Source: Sphingopyxis sp. LC81
GTDB taxonomy: Bacteria > Pseudomonadota > Alphaproteobacteria > Sphingomonadales > Sphingomonadaceae
NCBI RefSeq assembly: GCF_000756375.1
Contig: NZ_JNFD01000047.1
Location: 1 to 64,000 of the forward strand
Length of the DNA: 64,000 nucleotides
Direction: 5' to 3'
The notes under the pieces: generated by a model
The model's database searches: none
What the model saw: the letters and a program-made list of their open reading frames with translations, nothing else
What the model was told of the DNA's origin: nothing
Translations under genes and position numbers: made by a program
In this document: positions 9,120-16,384 of the stretch, piece by piece
Layout of the letters: each line of letters begins with the position of its first letter
How positions within the stretch are numbered: the first letter of the stretch is position 1

Positions 9120-9751
9120 CGCCGCAGCCCTGGATGCCGGGCGATGGCGCGCCGGCGGAGAAGCGGCATGCCCCCGCTACGCTGCGCAATCGTGACGCCA
9201 TCGTCGCGGTGCTCGCCGACTGGTTGCCCGTGGCGGGAACGGTGCTCGAGGTCGCGAGCGGGTCGGGCGAGCACGCCGTCCACTTCGCCGCCGCCTTTCC
9301 ACAGCTTGACTGGCAGCCGAGCGACCCCGATCCCGCCGGCCTGACCTCGATCGCGGCATATCGCGCCGAAGCCGGTCTTGTGAACATCGCGCCGCCGCTT
9401 GCGCTCGATGCGTCGGCGCCCGAATGGCCCCTCGACCGCGCCGGCGCGATTCTCTGCATCAATATGGTCCATATCAGCCCGTGGGAGGCGACGCTGGGTC
9501 TGTTCGCAGGTGCGGCGCGGCTGCTCGCCCCCGCTGCACCGCTGATCCTCTATGGCCCCTATGTCGAACCCGACGTTCCTACTGCGGAAAGCAATCTCGC
9601 CTTCGATGCCAGCCTGCGGAGCCGCAATCCCGCATGGGGCCTGCGCGATACCGATGCGGTCAAAGCCGCCGCCGCCGATGCCGGTCTCGCCTTCGCCGAG
9701 CGCCGCGCGATGCCCGCGAACAATCTGATGCTGCTGTTCCGCCGCACCTGA
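9116..9751 (+). CDS. DUF938 family SAM-dependent methyltransferase
   Basis: This 211-aa protein belongs to a small methyltransferase family of unknown substrate. The SAM-binding loop is VLEVASGSGEHAVHFA, followed by the acidic strand QPSDPDPAG and the CINMVHISPWEATLGLF and LILYGPYVE segments characteristic of DUF938. GTG 9116 overlaps the upstream stop (GTGA); ATG 9134 is a possible alternative. It is the last gene of the run that starts with gcvT. Confidence 0.8.
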   Translation: MTPQPWMPGDGAPAEKRHAPATLRNRDAIVAVLADWLPVAGTVLEVASGSGEHAVHFAAAFPQLDWQPSDPDPAGLTSIAAYRAEAGLVNIAPPLALDASAPEWPLDRAGAILCINMVHISPWEATLGLFAGAARLLAPAAPLILYGPYVEPDVPTAESNLAFDASLRSRNPAWGLRDTDAVKAAAADAGLAFAERRAMPANNLMLLFRRT

Positions 9752-9852
9752 CGGACCTGACAGGATTGGCGATCGGCGCTTTACCTCGCGGGTACAGTCG
9801 CTAGCCTTTCCTCGATTGCGCGCAAAAGACGCGATTCGAGGAGAGAGAGCCG

Positions 9853-11412
9853 ATGGGCCGCGACGTTTCGGAGCTGTTTACGTTCGACGAATTCCTGACC
9901 CATTGGGCCAGCGAGCGCCCCGACCGGGTGGCGCTGCGCGAAGAGGATCGCGTCTATAGCTACGCCGAACTCGACGATCGCACCGCGCGCGCAGCATCGG
10001 CTTTGATCGCGGCGGGGCTGAAGAAGGGCGACCGCATCGCGTGGATCGGCAAGAACAGCGATCTTTATTTCACGCTCTTTTATGGCGCGGCGCGCGCGGG
10101 AATCGTGATGGCGCCGATCGGCTGGCGCCTGTCGCCAACCGAATGGGCGTTCATCGTCAATGACACGCAGGCGAAGATCGTCTTCGCGGGGCCGGGGTTC
10201 GATACGCTCGCCGAGCAGCTCGCTGGCAAGTTGCAGAACGACCCCGCGATTGTTGGTGCCGCCGATGCATGGGCGATGATCGACCGGGCCGAGCGTGTGT
10301 CGTTCGATCCGTCGGGTGCCAATGACGCGGTGCTCCAGCTCTACACCTCGGGCACCACCGGCAATCCCAAGGGCGCGGTGCTGTCGAACCAAAACCTCTT
10401 CGCGCTGCGCAAACATTCGAGCACCCTCGACCTCCCCTACACCAAATGGGAGGATGACGAGGCGGTGCTGGTCGCGATGCCGTGCGCGCATATCGGCGGC
10501 ACGGGGCTCGGCATTATGGCGCTCGCATCGGGGCTCCCCGGCGTCATCCTCGCCGAATTCAACCCCGACGGTGTGTTCGACGCGGTCGAGCAGCATGGCG
10601 TGACGCGCTTCTTCATCGTCCCCGCGGCGCTGCAGATGCTGCTCATGCACCCGCGCTGCGCCAGCGTCGATTACAGCCGCCTAAAATATATCCTCTATGG
10701 CGCCGCACCGATCCCGCTCGATCTGCTCCGCCAGTGCATCAAGATGTTCGGCGCCCAGTTCATCCAGGCCTACGGCATGACCGAGACGACCGGCACGATC
10801 TCGATGCTGCCGCCCGAGGACCATGACCCCGAAGGCAATGCGCGCATGCGTTCGGCGGGCAAGGCGCTCCCCGGGGTCGAAATCGTCATCCTCGGACCCG
10901 ACGGCCAACCGGTCCCGATGGGCGAGGTGGGCGAGGTCGTGACGCGCTCGTCGAACAATATGCTGGGGTATTGGAACCTGCCCGACGCGACGGCGAAGAC
11001 GATGACCGACGACGGCTGGATCCGCACCGGCGACGCGGGCTACCTCGATGCGGACGGCTATCTCTTCATCCACGACCGGATGAAGGACATGATCATCACG
11101 GGCGGCGAGAATGTCTATCCGGCCGAGGTCGAAAGCGCGATCTTCGGCCACCCCGCGGTGCAGGAGGTCGCGGTGATCGGTATTCCCGACGAGAAATGGG
11201 GCGAGACGGTGAAAGCCGTCGTCGTCGCCAAGCCCGGTACGACGGCTGACGAAGCCGACATCATCGCCTGGGCGCGCGAACGCATCGCGCCGTTCAAATG
11301 CCCGCGCAGCATCGACGTGATCGACGCGTTACCGCGCAACGCCAGCGGCAAGATTTTGCGCAAGGACCTGCGTGCCCCCTATTGGGAGGGGTATGAGCGG
11401 ATGGTGAATTGA
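9853..11412 (+). CDS. AMP-dependent acyl-CoA synthetase (FadD-like)
   Basis: This 519-aa member of the ANL superfamily activates a carboxylic acid as acyl-AMP and then transfers it to CoA. Motifs in order are the phosphate loop LYTSGTTGNPKGAVLSN, the adenine/acyl motif QAYGMTETTGTISML, GWIRTGDAGYLD, the hinge DRMKDMIITGGENVYPAEVE, and the C-terminal lysine motif LPRNASGKILRKDLR. The overall pattern is that of medium- or long-chain fatty acid:CoA ligases; exact chain length cannot be told. ATG 9853 follows GAGGAGAGAGA. Its stop overlaps the TTG start of the next gene. Confidence 0.9.
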   Translation: MGRDVSELFTFDEFLTHWASERPDRVALREEDRVYSYAELDDRTARAASALIAAGLKKGDRIAWIGKNSDLYFTLFYGAARAGIVMAPIGWRLSPTEWAFIVNDTQAKIVFAGPGFDTLAEQLAGKLQNDPAIVGAADAWAMIDRAERVSFDPSGANDAVLQLYTSGTTGNPKGAVLSNQNLFALRKHSSTLDLPYTKWEDDEAVLVAMPCAHIGGTGLGIMALASGLPGVILAEFNPDGVFDAVEQHGVTRFFIVPAALQMLLMHPRCASVDYSRLKYILYGAAPIPLDLLRQCIKMFGAQFIQAYGMTETTGTISMLPPEDHDPEGNARMRSAGKALPGVEIVILGPDGQPVPMGEVGEVVTRSSNNMLGYWNLPDATAKTMTDDGWIRTGDAGYLDADGYLFIHDRMKDMIITGGENVYPAEVESAIFGHPAVQEVAVIGIPDEKWGETVKAVVVAKPGTTADEADIIAWARERIAPFKCPRSIDVIDALPRNASGKILRKDLRAPYWEGYERMVN

Positions 11413-11828
11413 CCGCCGCGTCGCTGCGGCTGGAAGGGCGCTGCCTTTGCGGCGACGCGGGCTGGACGCTGACCGGCGATCCCGGTTCGGTCACCGCCTG
11501 CAATTGCAGCATGTGCGTGCGCTACGGCGCGCTCTGGGCCTATGATTATGAGGGGGAGCGGATCGCCCTCGATGGCTCGACGCGGACCTACGCACGGCGC
11601 GGCAAGGCGGACCCGGCGCTCGAAATCCATTTCTGCCCGACCTGCGGTTGCCTGCTGAGTTGGCGCGGCTTGCGGATCGAGGCGGACGGCCGGCGCCGGA
11701 TGGCGGTCAATATTCGCCTTGCTCCCGCCGAGGCGGTTGCCGACTTGCCGATCGATCATTTCGACGGCGCCGACAGTTTTGAAGACCTGCCGCCCGACGG
11801 GCGCTGTGTCCGCGATATGTGGTTTTAG
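11409..11828 (+). CDS. GFA/CENP-V family zinc protein
   Basis: This 139-aa protein has the beta-rich GFA fold. Zinc ligand cysteines are visible in RCLCGDAGW (C12, C14), ACNCSMC (C31, C33, C36) and FCPTCGCLLSW. The founding member was described as glutathione-dependent formaldehyde-activating, but most members have no proven function. It is translationally coupled to the acyl-CoA ligase (TTGA overlap; TTG start). A typical terminator hairpin lies downstream at 11973-12003. Confidence 0.75.
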   Translation: MTAASLRLEGRCLCGDAGWTLTGDPGSVTACNCSMCVRYGALWAYDYEGERIALDGSTRTYARRGKADPALEIHFCPTCGCLLSWRGLRIEADGRRRMAVNIRLAPAEAVADLPIDHFDGADSFEDLPPDGRCVRDMWF

Positions 11829-11897
11829 GCAGGGCTTGCCATCCGGTGAGAATGTGAAAGCCAAGCTTCTCGCCGCGGCATAAAATTACCCGACATT

Positions 11898-11931
11898 CGG
11901 CCTTTCACGCGACCTACACCCCGAAAGGCCG
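11898..11931 (+). repeat. Inverted repeat downstream of the GFA gene
   Basis: CGGCCTTTC (11898-11906) pairs with GAAAGGCCG (11923-11931) over nine bases, around a 16-base loop. It is followed by ATGCGTTTTCT. Together with the terminator at 11973-12003 it could bracket a short untranslated RNA, but no promoter was recognised. Confidence 0.35.
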
Positions 11932-11972
11932 ATGCGTTTTCTCCGTTGGCGTTGCCATACACGGGGGGCACG

Positions 11973-12003
11973 AAGGGCTTCACCTGATGGTGGAGCCCTT
12001 TTC
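11973..12003 (+). terminator. Rho-independent terminator
   Basis: AAGGGCTTCACC (11973-11984) pairs with GGTGGAGCCCTT (11989-12000), with a TGAT loop and one G-U pair, then a short T run. It lies between the plus-strand acyl-CoA ligase/GFA pair and the convergent GST gene, where a terminator is expected. Confidence 0.65.
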
Positions 12004-12005
12004 CG

Positions 12006-12629
12006 TCAGGCCGCGGCTTTCTGCCGCGCGCGGGCGCGTTGGAATCCGTCGCGCGCCATGCAGCGGTCCAGCCACGCCTTCGTCGCATCGCCCAGTACGT
12101 CGTCGGCGCCCAATGTCGTCGCGAGGAAGGCGGCATAGCCGATCACGATATCGGCGATGGTGAAGCGCCCCGCGACCAGCCACTCGCGCCCGTCGCCCAG
12201 CGCCGCCTCGATGCTCTTTGCGCGGCCGCCGAAGAAGGCTTTGTAATCCTCGACCGCCTGGCTCAGTCGACGCTCCTCGGGTTCGACGCGCGTATAGCGG
12301 ATCATGATCGCGAGCGGGAAGGTCAGCGTCGCGTCGCTGCGGTGCAGCCAGTTGCGCCATGCCCAATAATCATCCTCGTCGCGGCGCACTTCGAGCGGAG
12401 TGCCTTCCGCGATGCGCTCGCAGATCGCCGCCGATTCGGTCATCAGCCGCCCGTCCTCGACCCAGCCGGGAATCGTCATCAGCGGATTGACCGCGCGATA
12501 ATCGGGCTCGAACGCGCGCGGCGGGAATTTGAGCAGCTTGAGGTCGACGTCGATCCCGGCTTCCTCGACCGCCCACAGGCAGCGCAGCGAGCGGGCATCG
12601 GGGCAATGATAGAGAATGGGCAGCGTCAT
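12006..12629 (-). CDS. Glutathione S-transferase family protein
   Basis: This 207-aa two-domain GST has an N-terminal thioredoxin-like domain with ILYHCPDARSLRCLWAVEEA, the cis-proline region LMTIPGWVEDG and the glutathione gamma-Glu contact LMTESAAICE. The C-terminal helical domain carries the N-capping-like motif FTIADIVIGYAAF. Such proteins conjugate or reduce electrophiles with glutathione in the cytoplasm; the substrate is unknown. ATG 12629 overlaps the stop of the upstream EamA transporter by four bases. Confidence 0.85.
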   Translation of the reverse strand: MTLPILYHCPDARSLRCLWAVEEAGIDVDLKLLKFPPRAFEPDYRAVNPLMTIPGWVEDGRLMTESAAICERIAEGTPLEVRRDEDDYWAWRNWLHRSDATLTFPLAIMIRYTRVEPEERRLSQAVEDYKAFFGGRAKSIEAALGDGREWLVAGRFTIADIVIGYAAFLATTLGADDVLGDATKAWLDRCMARDGFQRARARQKAAA

Positions 12630-13570
12630 GCGGCAACCTCCTTCGGGCGGTCGATATGGCGGCGATGCTCGCGCCAGGCGATGAACAGGCCCGACGCGAT
12701 GATCAAGGGCGCGCCGACCCATGTCGTGTCGGCGGGCAAGGTTCCGAAGAACCACCAGCCCGCGGCGATTGCCCAGAGCAGGCTCGAATAATCCATCGGG
12801 ATCACGACCGACACCGGCGCGAGGCGCAGCGCGCCGGTCAGCGACATCTGGACGACCGCGCCGAGAAAGCCGAGCCCGATCAGGAGCAGCCATTCGTGGC
12901 CGTCGTGCGGCGTGATGACGAAGGGCAGGGCGATGCCGAGCGGGATCATCGACAACAGGCTGAACCAGAAGACGATCGTCCCGGCATTTTCGGTGCGGCC
13001 CAGGTCACGCACGGCAATCGTAATCAACGCGGTCATAATCGCGCCCGTCAGCGCAACGATCGTGCCGAGGCCGTGCGTGCCGCCGAATCCGCCCGCAAAG
13101 CTCGAAATCGGATCGAGCACGACGAGGACGCCGATAAAACCGACGATCACCGCGCTCCATCGCTGCCAACCCGTCGCCTCGCCGAGGATCAGCGCGGCGA
13201 AGATCACGGCAAAGATCGGCACCGACAGGCTGATCGTCGTCGCCTCGGCCATCGGCAGCAGGATCATCGCGCCGAAATTGCACGCCATGCCGGTCAGCCC
13301 CATCAGCATCCGCCGCGCGTGCGCGCCGATCCGCTGCGTCTTGAGCGACGACAGACCGCTGGTCGCCTGGACCCACAGCAGCAGGAAGGGCAGGACGAGC
13401 GCCTGCCGCCAGAACAGGCTCTCGACGATATGGATGCCCGCGGCGTCGATATATTTGACCAGCACGAACATCAGCGACAGGCTGACCATCGCGAGCAACC
13501 GCAGTCCGATGCCGCCCAGATAATTCTGCGGGGGCCCGTCGGGCGGGGCAGGGGACGGCGCTACGCTCAT
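12626..13570 (-). CDS. EamA/DMT family transporter
   Basis: This 314-aa inner-membrane protein has about ten hydrophobic helices arranged as two EamA repeats. Examples are LRLLAMVSLSLMFVLVKYID at the start, GLTGMACNFGAMILLPMAEA at the end of the first repeat and ALRLAPVSVVIPMDYSSLLW in the second. Drug/metabolite transporters of this type export small metabolites. It is co-translated with the GST gene (ATGA overlap), which suggests a shared detoxification role, but this is inference. Confidence 0.85.
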   Translation of the reverse strand: MSVAPSPAPPDGPPQNYLGGIGLRLLAMVSLSLMFVLVKYIDAAGIHIVESLFWRQALVLPFLLLWVQATSGLSSLKTQRIGAHARRMLMGLTGMACNFGAMILLPMAEATTISLSVPIFAVIFAALILGEATGWQRWSAVIVGFIGVLVVLDPISSFAGGFGGTHGLGTIVALTGAIMTALITIAVRDLGRTENAGTIVFWFSLLSMIPLGIALPFVITPHDGHEWLLLIGLGFLGAVVQMSLTGALRLAPVSVVIPMDYSSLLWAIAAGWWFFGTLPADTTWVGAPLIIASGLFIAWREHRRHIDRPKEVAA

Positions 13571-13662
13571 GCGAAATTGCGCATATCAGCCCGGCCCGCC
13601 CGTGCAACCCGTGATCCCTCTTGCCCCGCCTCTCCAATCCGGCTAGTGGCGCACTCCGGCCT

Positions 13663-13738
13663 AGGGGTATAGCTCAGTTGGTAGAGCATCGGTCTCCAAA
13701 ACCGAGGGTCGTAGGTTCGAGTCCTACTGCCCCTGCCA
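13663..13738 (+). tRNA. tRNA-Trp (CCA anticodon)
   Basis: The 76-base cloverleaf has acceptor arm AGGGGTA/TGCCCCT (one wobble pair), D arm TAGCTCAGTTGGTAGAGCA, anticodon stem TCGGT/ACCGA around loop CTCCAAA (anticodon CCA), and T arm GTAGGTTCGAGTCCTAC. The 3' CCA is encoded in the DNA at 13736-13738. The anticodon reads UGG, tryptophan. Confidence 0.97.
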
Positions 13739-13750
13739 GGCCGCCAAAAA

Positions 13751-13806
13751 GAGGCCACGTCCTCGCCCGCGCCACGCGCGGGCTTACAAGTCCGGGACGG
13801 CCCGGC
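13751..13806 (+). promoter_or_regulatory. Guanidine-II (mini-ykkC)-like riboswitch, copy 1
   Basis: Two hairpins precede the Gdx exporter. The first is GAGG-CCACGT-CCTC (13751-13764). The second is CCGGG-ACGG-CCCGG inside 13790-13806, with the ACGR tetraloop closed by G-C that defines the guanidine-II family. The linker is 25 bases and itself folds (GCCCGCG/CGCGGGC). The second hairpin ends exactly 20 bases before the start codon. The first loop carries ACGT rather than canonical ACGR, so this is a candidate, supported mainly by the downstream exporter and the second copy at 14167. Confidence 0.55.
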
Positions 13807-13826
13807 AGCCTTTGAAGGAGGCTGTC

Positions 13827-14147
13827 ATGGCCTGGATATATTTGACGATTGCCGGAATTTTCGAAATCGTGTGGGCGTTTGCGATGAAGCAATCGGATGG
13901 CTTCACGCGGCCCGTGCCAACTGCGATCACGCTCGTCGCAATGATCGTGAGCTTCGCCCTGCTGGCGCTATCGATGAAATCGCTGCCGCTCGGCACCGCC
14001 TATACGATCTGGACCGGGATTGGCGCGGTCGGTGCCTTTCTGGTCGGCATCTTCGTGCTCGGCGAACAAGCGAATGCGATGCGGATTGCCGCCGCGCTGC
14101 TGATCGTCAGCGGGCTGGTGATGATGAAGCTGTCCTCGCCCGCCTGA
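13827..14147 (+). CDS. gdx: Guanidinium exporter Gdx/SugE (SMR family)
   Basis: This 106-aa small multidrug resistance protein has four transmembrane helices. The N-terminus MAWIYLTIAGIFEIVWAFAM contains the essential glutamate E13, and MKSLPLGTAYTIWTGIGAVG matches the Gdx/SugE subgroup rather than Qac. Gdx proteins export guanidinium in exchange for protons as dual-topology dimers. ATG 13827 follows AAGGAGG; a longer TTG start at 13812 would place the ribosome site inside the gene and is rejected. The riboswitch-like leader upstream agrees with the guanidinium role. Confidence 0.88.
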   Translation: MAWIYLTIAGIFEIVWAFAMKQSDGFTRPVPTAITLVAMIVSFALLALSMKSLPLGTAYTIWTGIGAVGAFLVGIFVLGEQANAMRIAAALLIVSGLVMMKLSSPA

Positions 14148-14166
14148 CCGGCGCGTTCTGACAAGC

Positions 14167-14237
14167 GAGGCCACGTCCTCCCCGGCGGATCCGGCCCAAG
14201 GGGCAGTGCGCCGGCATCAGGTCCGGGACGGCCCGGC
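14167..14237 (+). promoter_or_regulatory. Guanidine-II-like leader, copy 2, before nuoA
   Basis: GAGGCCACGTCCTC (14167-14180) and GTCCGGGACGGCCCGGC (14221-14237) are identical, base for base, to the two hairpins of the copy at 13751-13806. The linker (40 bases, with a CCGGCG/CGCCGG pairing) is unrelated. The second hairpin again ends exactly 20 bases before a start codon, here the GTG of nuoA, with GGGAGG as ribosome site. Identical hairpins in diverged surroundings suggest selection or a recent partial duplication. Confidence 0.5.
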
Positions 14238-14257
14238 GACTTCCAAGGGAGGCCGCC

Positions 14258-14674
14258 GTGCTGTCCAAATCCGTGTCCAGCGTGAATGCGGGATCTTCAT
14301 CCGCGCTGTTGATCGAATATCTTCCAATCCTGATTTTTATGGGCGTCGCGCTGGCGCTGTCGCTTCTGTTCGTCTTCCTTCCGATCGCGGTGTCGCGCTT
14401 CACCGGCGCCCACGCGCCGGACAGCGAAAAGCTTTCGGAATATGAATGCGGCTTTCCGGCCTTCGAGGCACCGCGCAAGCCGTTCGACGTCCGTTTCTAT
14501 CTTGTCGCGATCCTGTTCATCATTTTCGACCTCGAGGCCGCCTTCCTCTTTCCCTGGGCCGTCGTTGTCGACGACCTCGGCTGGGAAGCGTGGGGCGCGA
14601 TGATGGTCTTCTTGGGCATTTTGACGATCGGGTTCATCTACGAATGGAAAAAGGGGGCGCTCGACTGGGACTAG
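14258..14674 (+). CDS. nuoA: NADH-quinone oxidoreductase subunit A (orphan)
   Basis: This 138-aa, three-helix inner-membrane subunit of complex I is recognised from [40 protein letters not shown] and FLFPWAVVV. The conserved Cys of the quinone-proximal loop lies in YECGFP. The start is GTG 14258, set by the leader copy and its ribosome site; the first ~18 residues ([18 protein letters not shown]) look like an extension beyond the usual NuoA N-terminus, so an internal start such as TTG near 14309 is possible. Normally nuoB follows directly, but here only 27 bases separate it from the convergent nagE stop. Confidence 0.88.
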   Translation: MLSKSVSSVNAGSSSALLIEYLPILIFMGVALALSLLFVFLPIAVSRFTGAHAPDSEKLSEYECGFPAFEAPRKPFDVRFYLVAILFIIFDLEAAFLFPWAVVVDDLGWEAWGAMMVFLGILTIGFIYEWKKGALDWD

Positions 14675-14688
14675 CCTGGACGGCCAGG
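14675..14688 (+). repeat. CCTGG-ACGG-CCAGG hairpin after nuoA
   Basis: The hairpin starts directly after the nuoA stop codon. A five-base-pair stem closes an ACGG tetraloop, the same loop as the second hairpin of the two leaders upstream. It sits in the 27-base space between convergent nuoA and nagE. It has no U-tract, so it is not an evident terminator. Confidence 0.5.
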
Positions 14689-14701
14689 CGCCCGCCCTAA
14701 G

Positions 14702-16384
14702 TCATAGCAGGATGTGACAGATGTCGGGTCGCGGGCGGACGATGCCGCGCGTGATCCGACCGAGTGCGCCCTCGTCGACGCGTCCCGCATCGGCGAGTTC
14801 GACCCGGAAGCGCCCATGGAGCGCGTGGATGGTGCGGACATTGGCATCGCCGCCGAGCGCGCCGACGATTTCCGCCGGAAGGCCCGAGGCGTCGGTGCCC
14901 CCTGCCACCACCGGGGTGAGCGTCGCCGCCGCTGCTGCACCGCTCCACGCCAGCGCGCCGCGGATTTCCTCGGCGACCAGATCGGCGATCGGCCCGAGCA
15001 CGACTTGCGCCGCCTTCTCTGACGGGCGGATGATACCGCGCGCGCCGAGTGCGGTGAGCGCATCGTCGTCGATCGCCTGCTGGTCGGCGACGATCAGGCG
15101 CAGGCGCGTGGTGCAGGCATCGACGCTGACCAGATTGGCCGCGCCACCGAGCGCCGCGACAAAGGCTCCGCCGCGCGCGCCGCCCGCCGATTGGGTCGCG
15201 GTTTCGGCGACGACGCCCTTTTCGCGTCCCGGTGTCGCGAGGTCGAAGCGGCGGATGAAGAAACGGAACAGCCCGTAATAGAGCGCGGCATAGGCAGCGC
15301 CCACCGGCAGCAGCATCCACGGCCGCGTCGCAAGGCTGAAGTTCAGCACATAGTCGAACAGCCCGGCCGAAAAGCCGAAACCAAGTTTGACGTCGAGCGC
15401 GTTCATCAGCGCCATCGAGGCGCCCGTCAGCAGCGCGTGGATCGCGTAGAGCAACGGCGCGACGAACATGAAGGTGAACTCGATCGGTTCGGTGACGCCG
15501 GTGAGGAAGCTGGTGAAGGCGAGGCTGAAGAGCATGCCGCCGACCGCCTTGCGCCGCTCGGGCCGCGCCTCGTGATACATGGCGAGGCACGCGGCGGGCA
15601 GACCGAACATCATCACCGGGAAAAAGCCCGACATGAATGCGCCCGCATTGGGGTCGCCAGCGAAGAAGCGCCGAAGATCGCCCGTCGCGCCCGCGAAATC
15701 GCCGACGAGGAACCAGGCAGCGTTGTTGATGATGTGGTGGAGCCCGGTGACGATCAGCAGCCGGTTGAGCGCGCCATAGACGAAGAGACCGGCGCTGCCG
15801 CTTTCGACCACGGTGCGGCTCGCGGTATCGATCGCGCCGCTAATATGCGCATAGCCATAGCCGATGATGGCGGCGAGCAGCAGCCCGGCGACTCCGCTGG
15901 CGATCGGCACGAAGCGCCGCCCGCCGAAGAAGGCGAGATATTCGGGGAGCGCGATGGTGGCGAAGCGGTTGTAGAAATTGCCACCGATGAGGCCGGAGAA
16001 TATGCCTATCGGCACCTCGAGCTTGTCGATTTGCGTGAGCGCCCAATTCTTCGCGGCGAGCGCCGCCGCCGCCTCGGGCAAACCCGCACCAATATCGGGT
16101 GGTGCCGTCAGGAAGGTCTGCGCGCCGGTCGTGGTGACGAGGTAGCAGACCACGCCCGCAAGCGCCGCGGCGCCATTGCCGTCGCGCGCGAAGCCGACCG
16201 CGACGCCGATTGCGAAGAGGATGCCCAGATTTTCGAAGATCGCGGCGCCCGCCGCCGAGATGAAGGCGATATCGAGCAGGTCGGGCTGGCCGATACGCAG
16301 CAGCAGGCCGGCGATCGGCAGTACCGCGATCGGCAGCATCAACGCGCGGCCGAGCGGCTGGAGCGTTTCGAGCATCTTTCTCAT
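14702..16384 (-). CDS. nagE: PTS N-acetylglucosamine transporter subunit IIBC
   Basis: This 560-aa protein imports and phosphorylates N-acetylglucosamine. The EIIC membrane domain spans about residues 1-370, with MLETLQPLGRALMLPIAVLP, LFSLAFTSFLTGVTEPIEFT and FGFSAGLFDYVLNFSLATRP. The C-terminal EIIB domain has the phosphocysteine motif VDACTTRLRL. A second, weaker EIIB-like tail follows (LPAEIVGALGGDANVRTIHA). The IIA domain is absent and is supplied by the fused protein encoded just upstream. ATG 16384 overlaps that gene's stop by four bases. Confidence 0.92.
   Translation of the reverse strand: MRKMLETLQPLGRALMLPIAVLPIAGLLLRIGQPDLLDIAFISAAGAAIFENLGILFAIGVAVGFARDGNGAAALAGVVCYLVTTTGAQTFLTAPPDIGAGLPEAAAALAAKNWALTQIDKLEVPIGIFSGLIGGNFYNRFATIALPEYLAFFGGRRFVPIASGVAGLLLAAIIGYGYAHISGAIDTASRTVVESGSAGLFVYGALNRLLIVTGLHHIINNAAWFLVGDFAGATGDLRRFFAGDPNAGAFMSGFFPVMMFGLPAACLAMYHEARPERRKAVGGMLFSLAFTSFLTGVTEPIEFTFMFVAPLLYAIHALLTGASMALMNALDVKLGFGFSAGLFDYVLNFSLATRPWMLLPVGAAYAALYYGLFRFFIRRFDLATPGREKGVVAETATQSAGGARGGAFVAALGGAANLVSVDACTTRLRLIVADQQAIDDDALTALGARGIIRPSEKAAQVVLGPIADLVAEEIRGALAWSGAAAAATLTPVVAGGTDASGLPAEIVGALGGDANVRTIHALHGRFRVELADAGRVDEGALGRITRGIVRPRPDICHILL

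Noticed and set aside
13812..13826. TTG start for the Gdx gene
   Set aside because: It would place the AAGGAGG ribosome site inside the coding region; ATG 13827 matches the family length and the leader spacing seen before nuoA.
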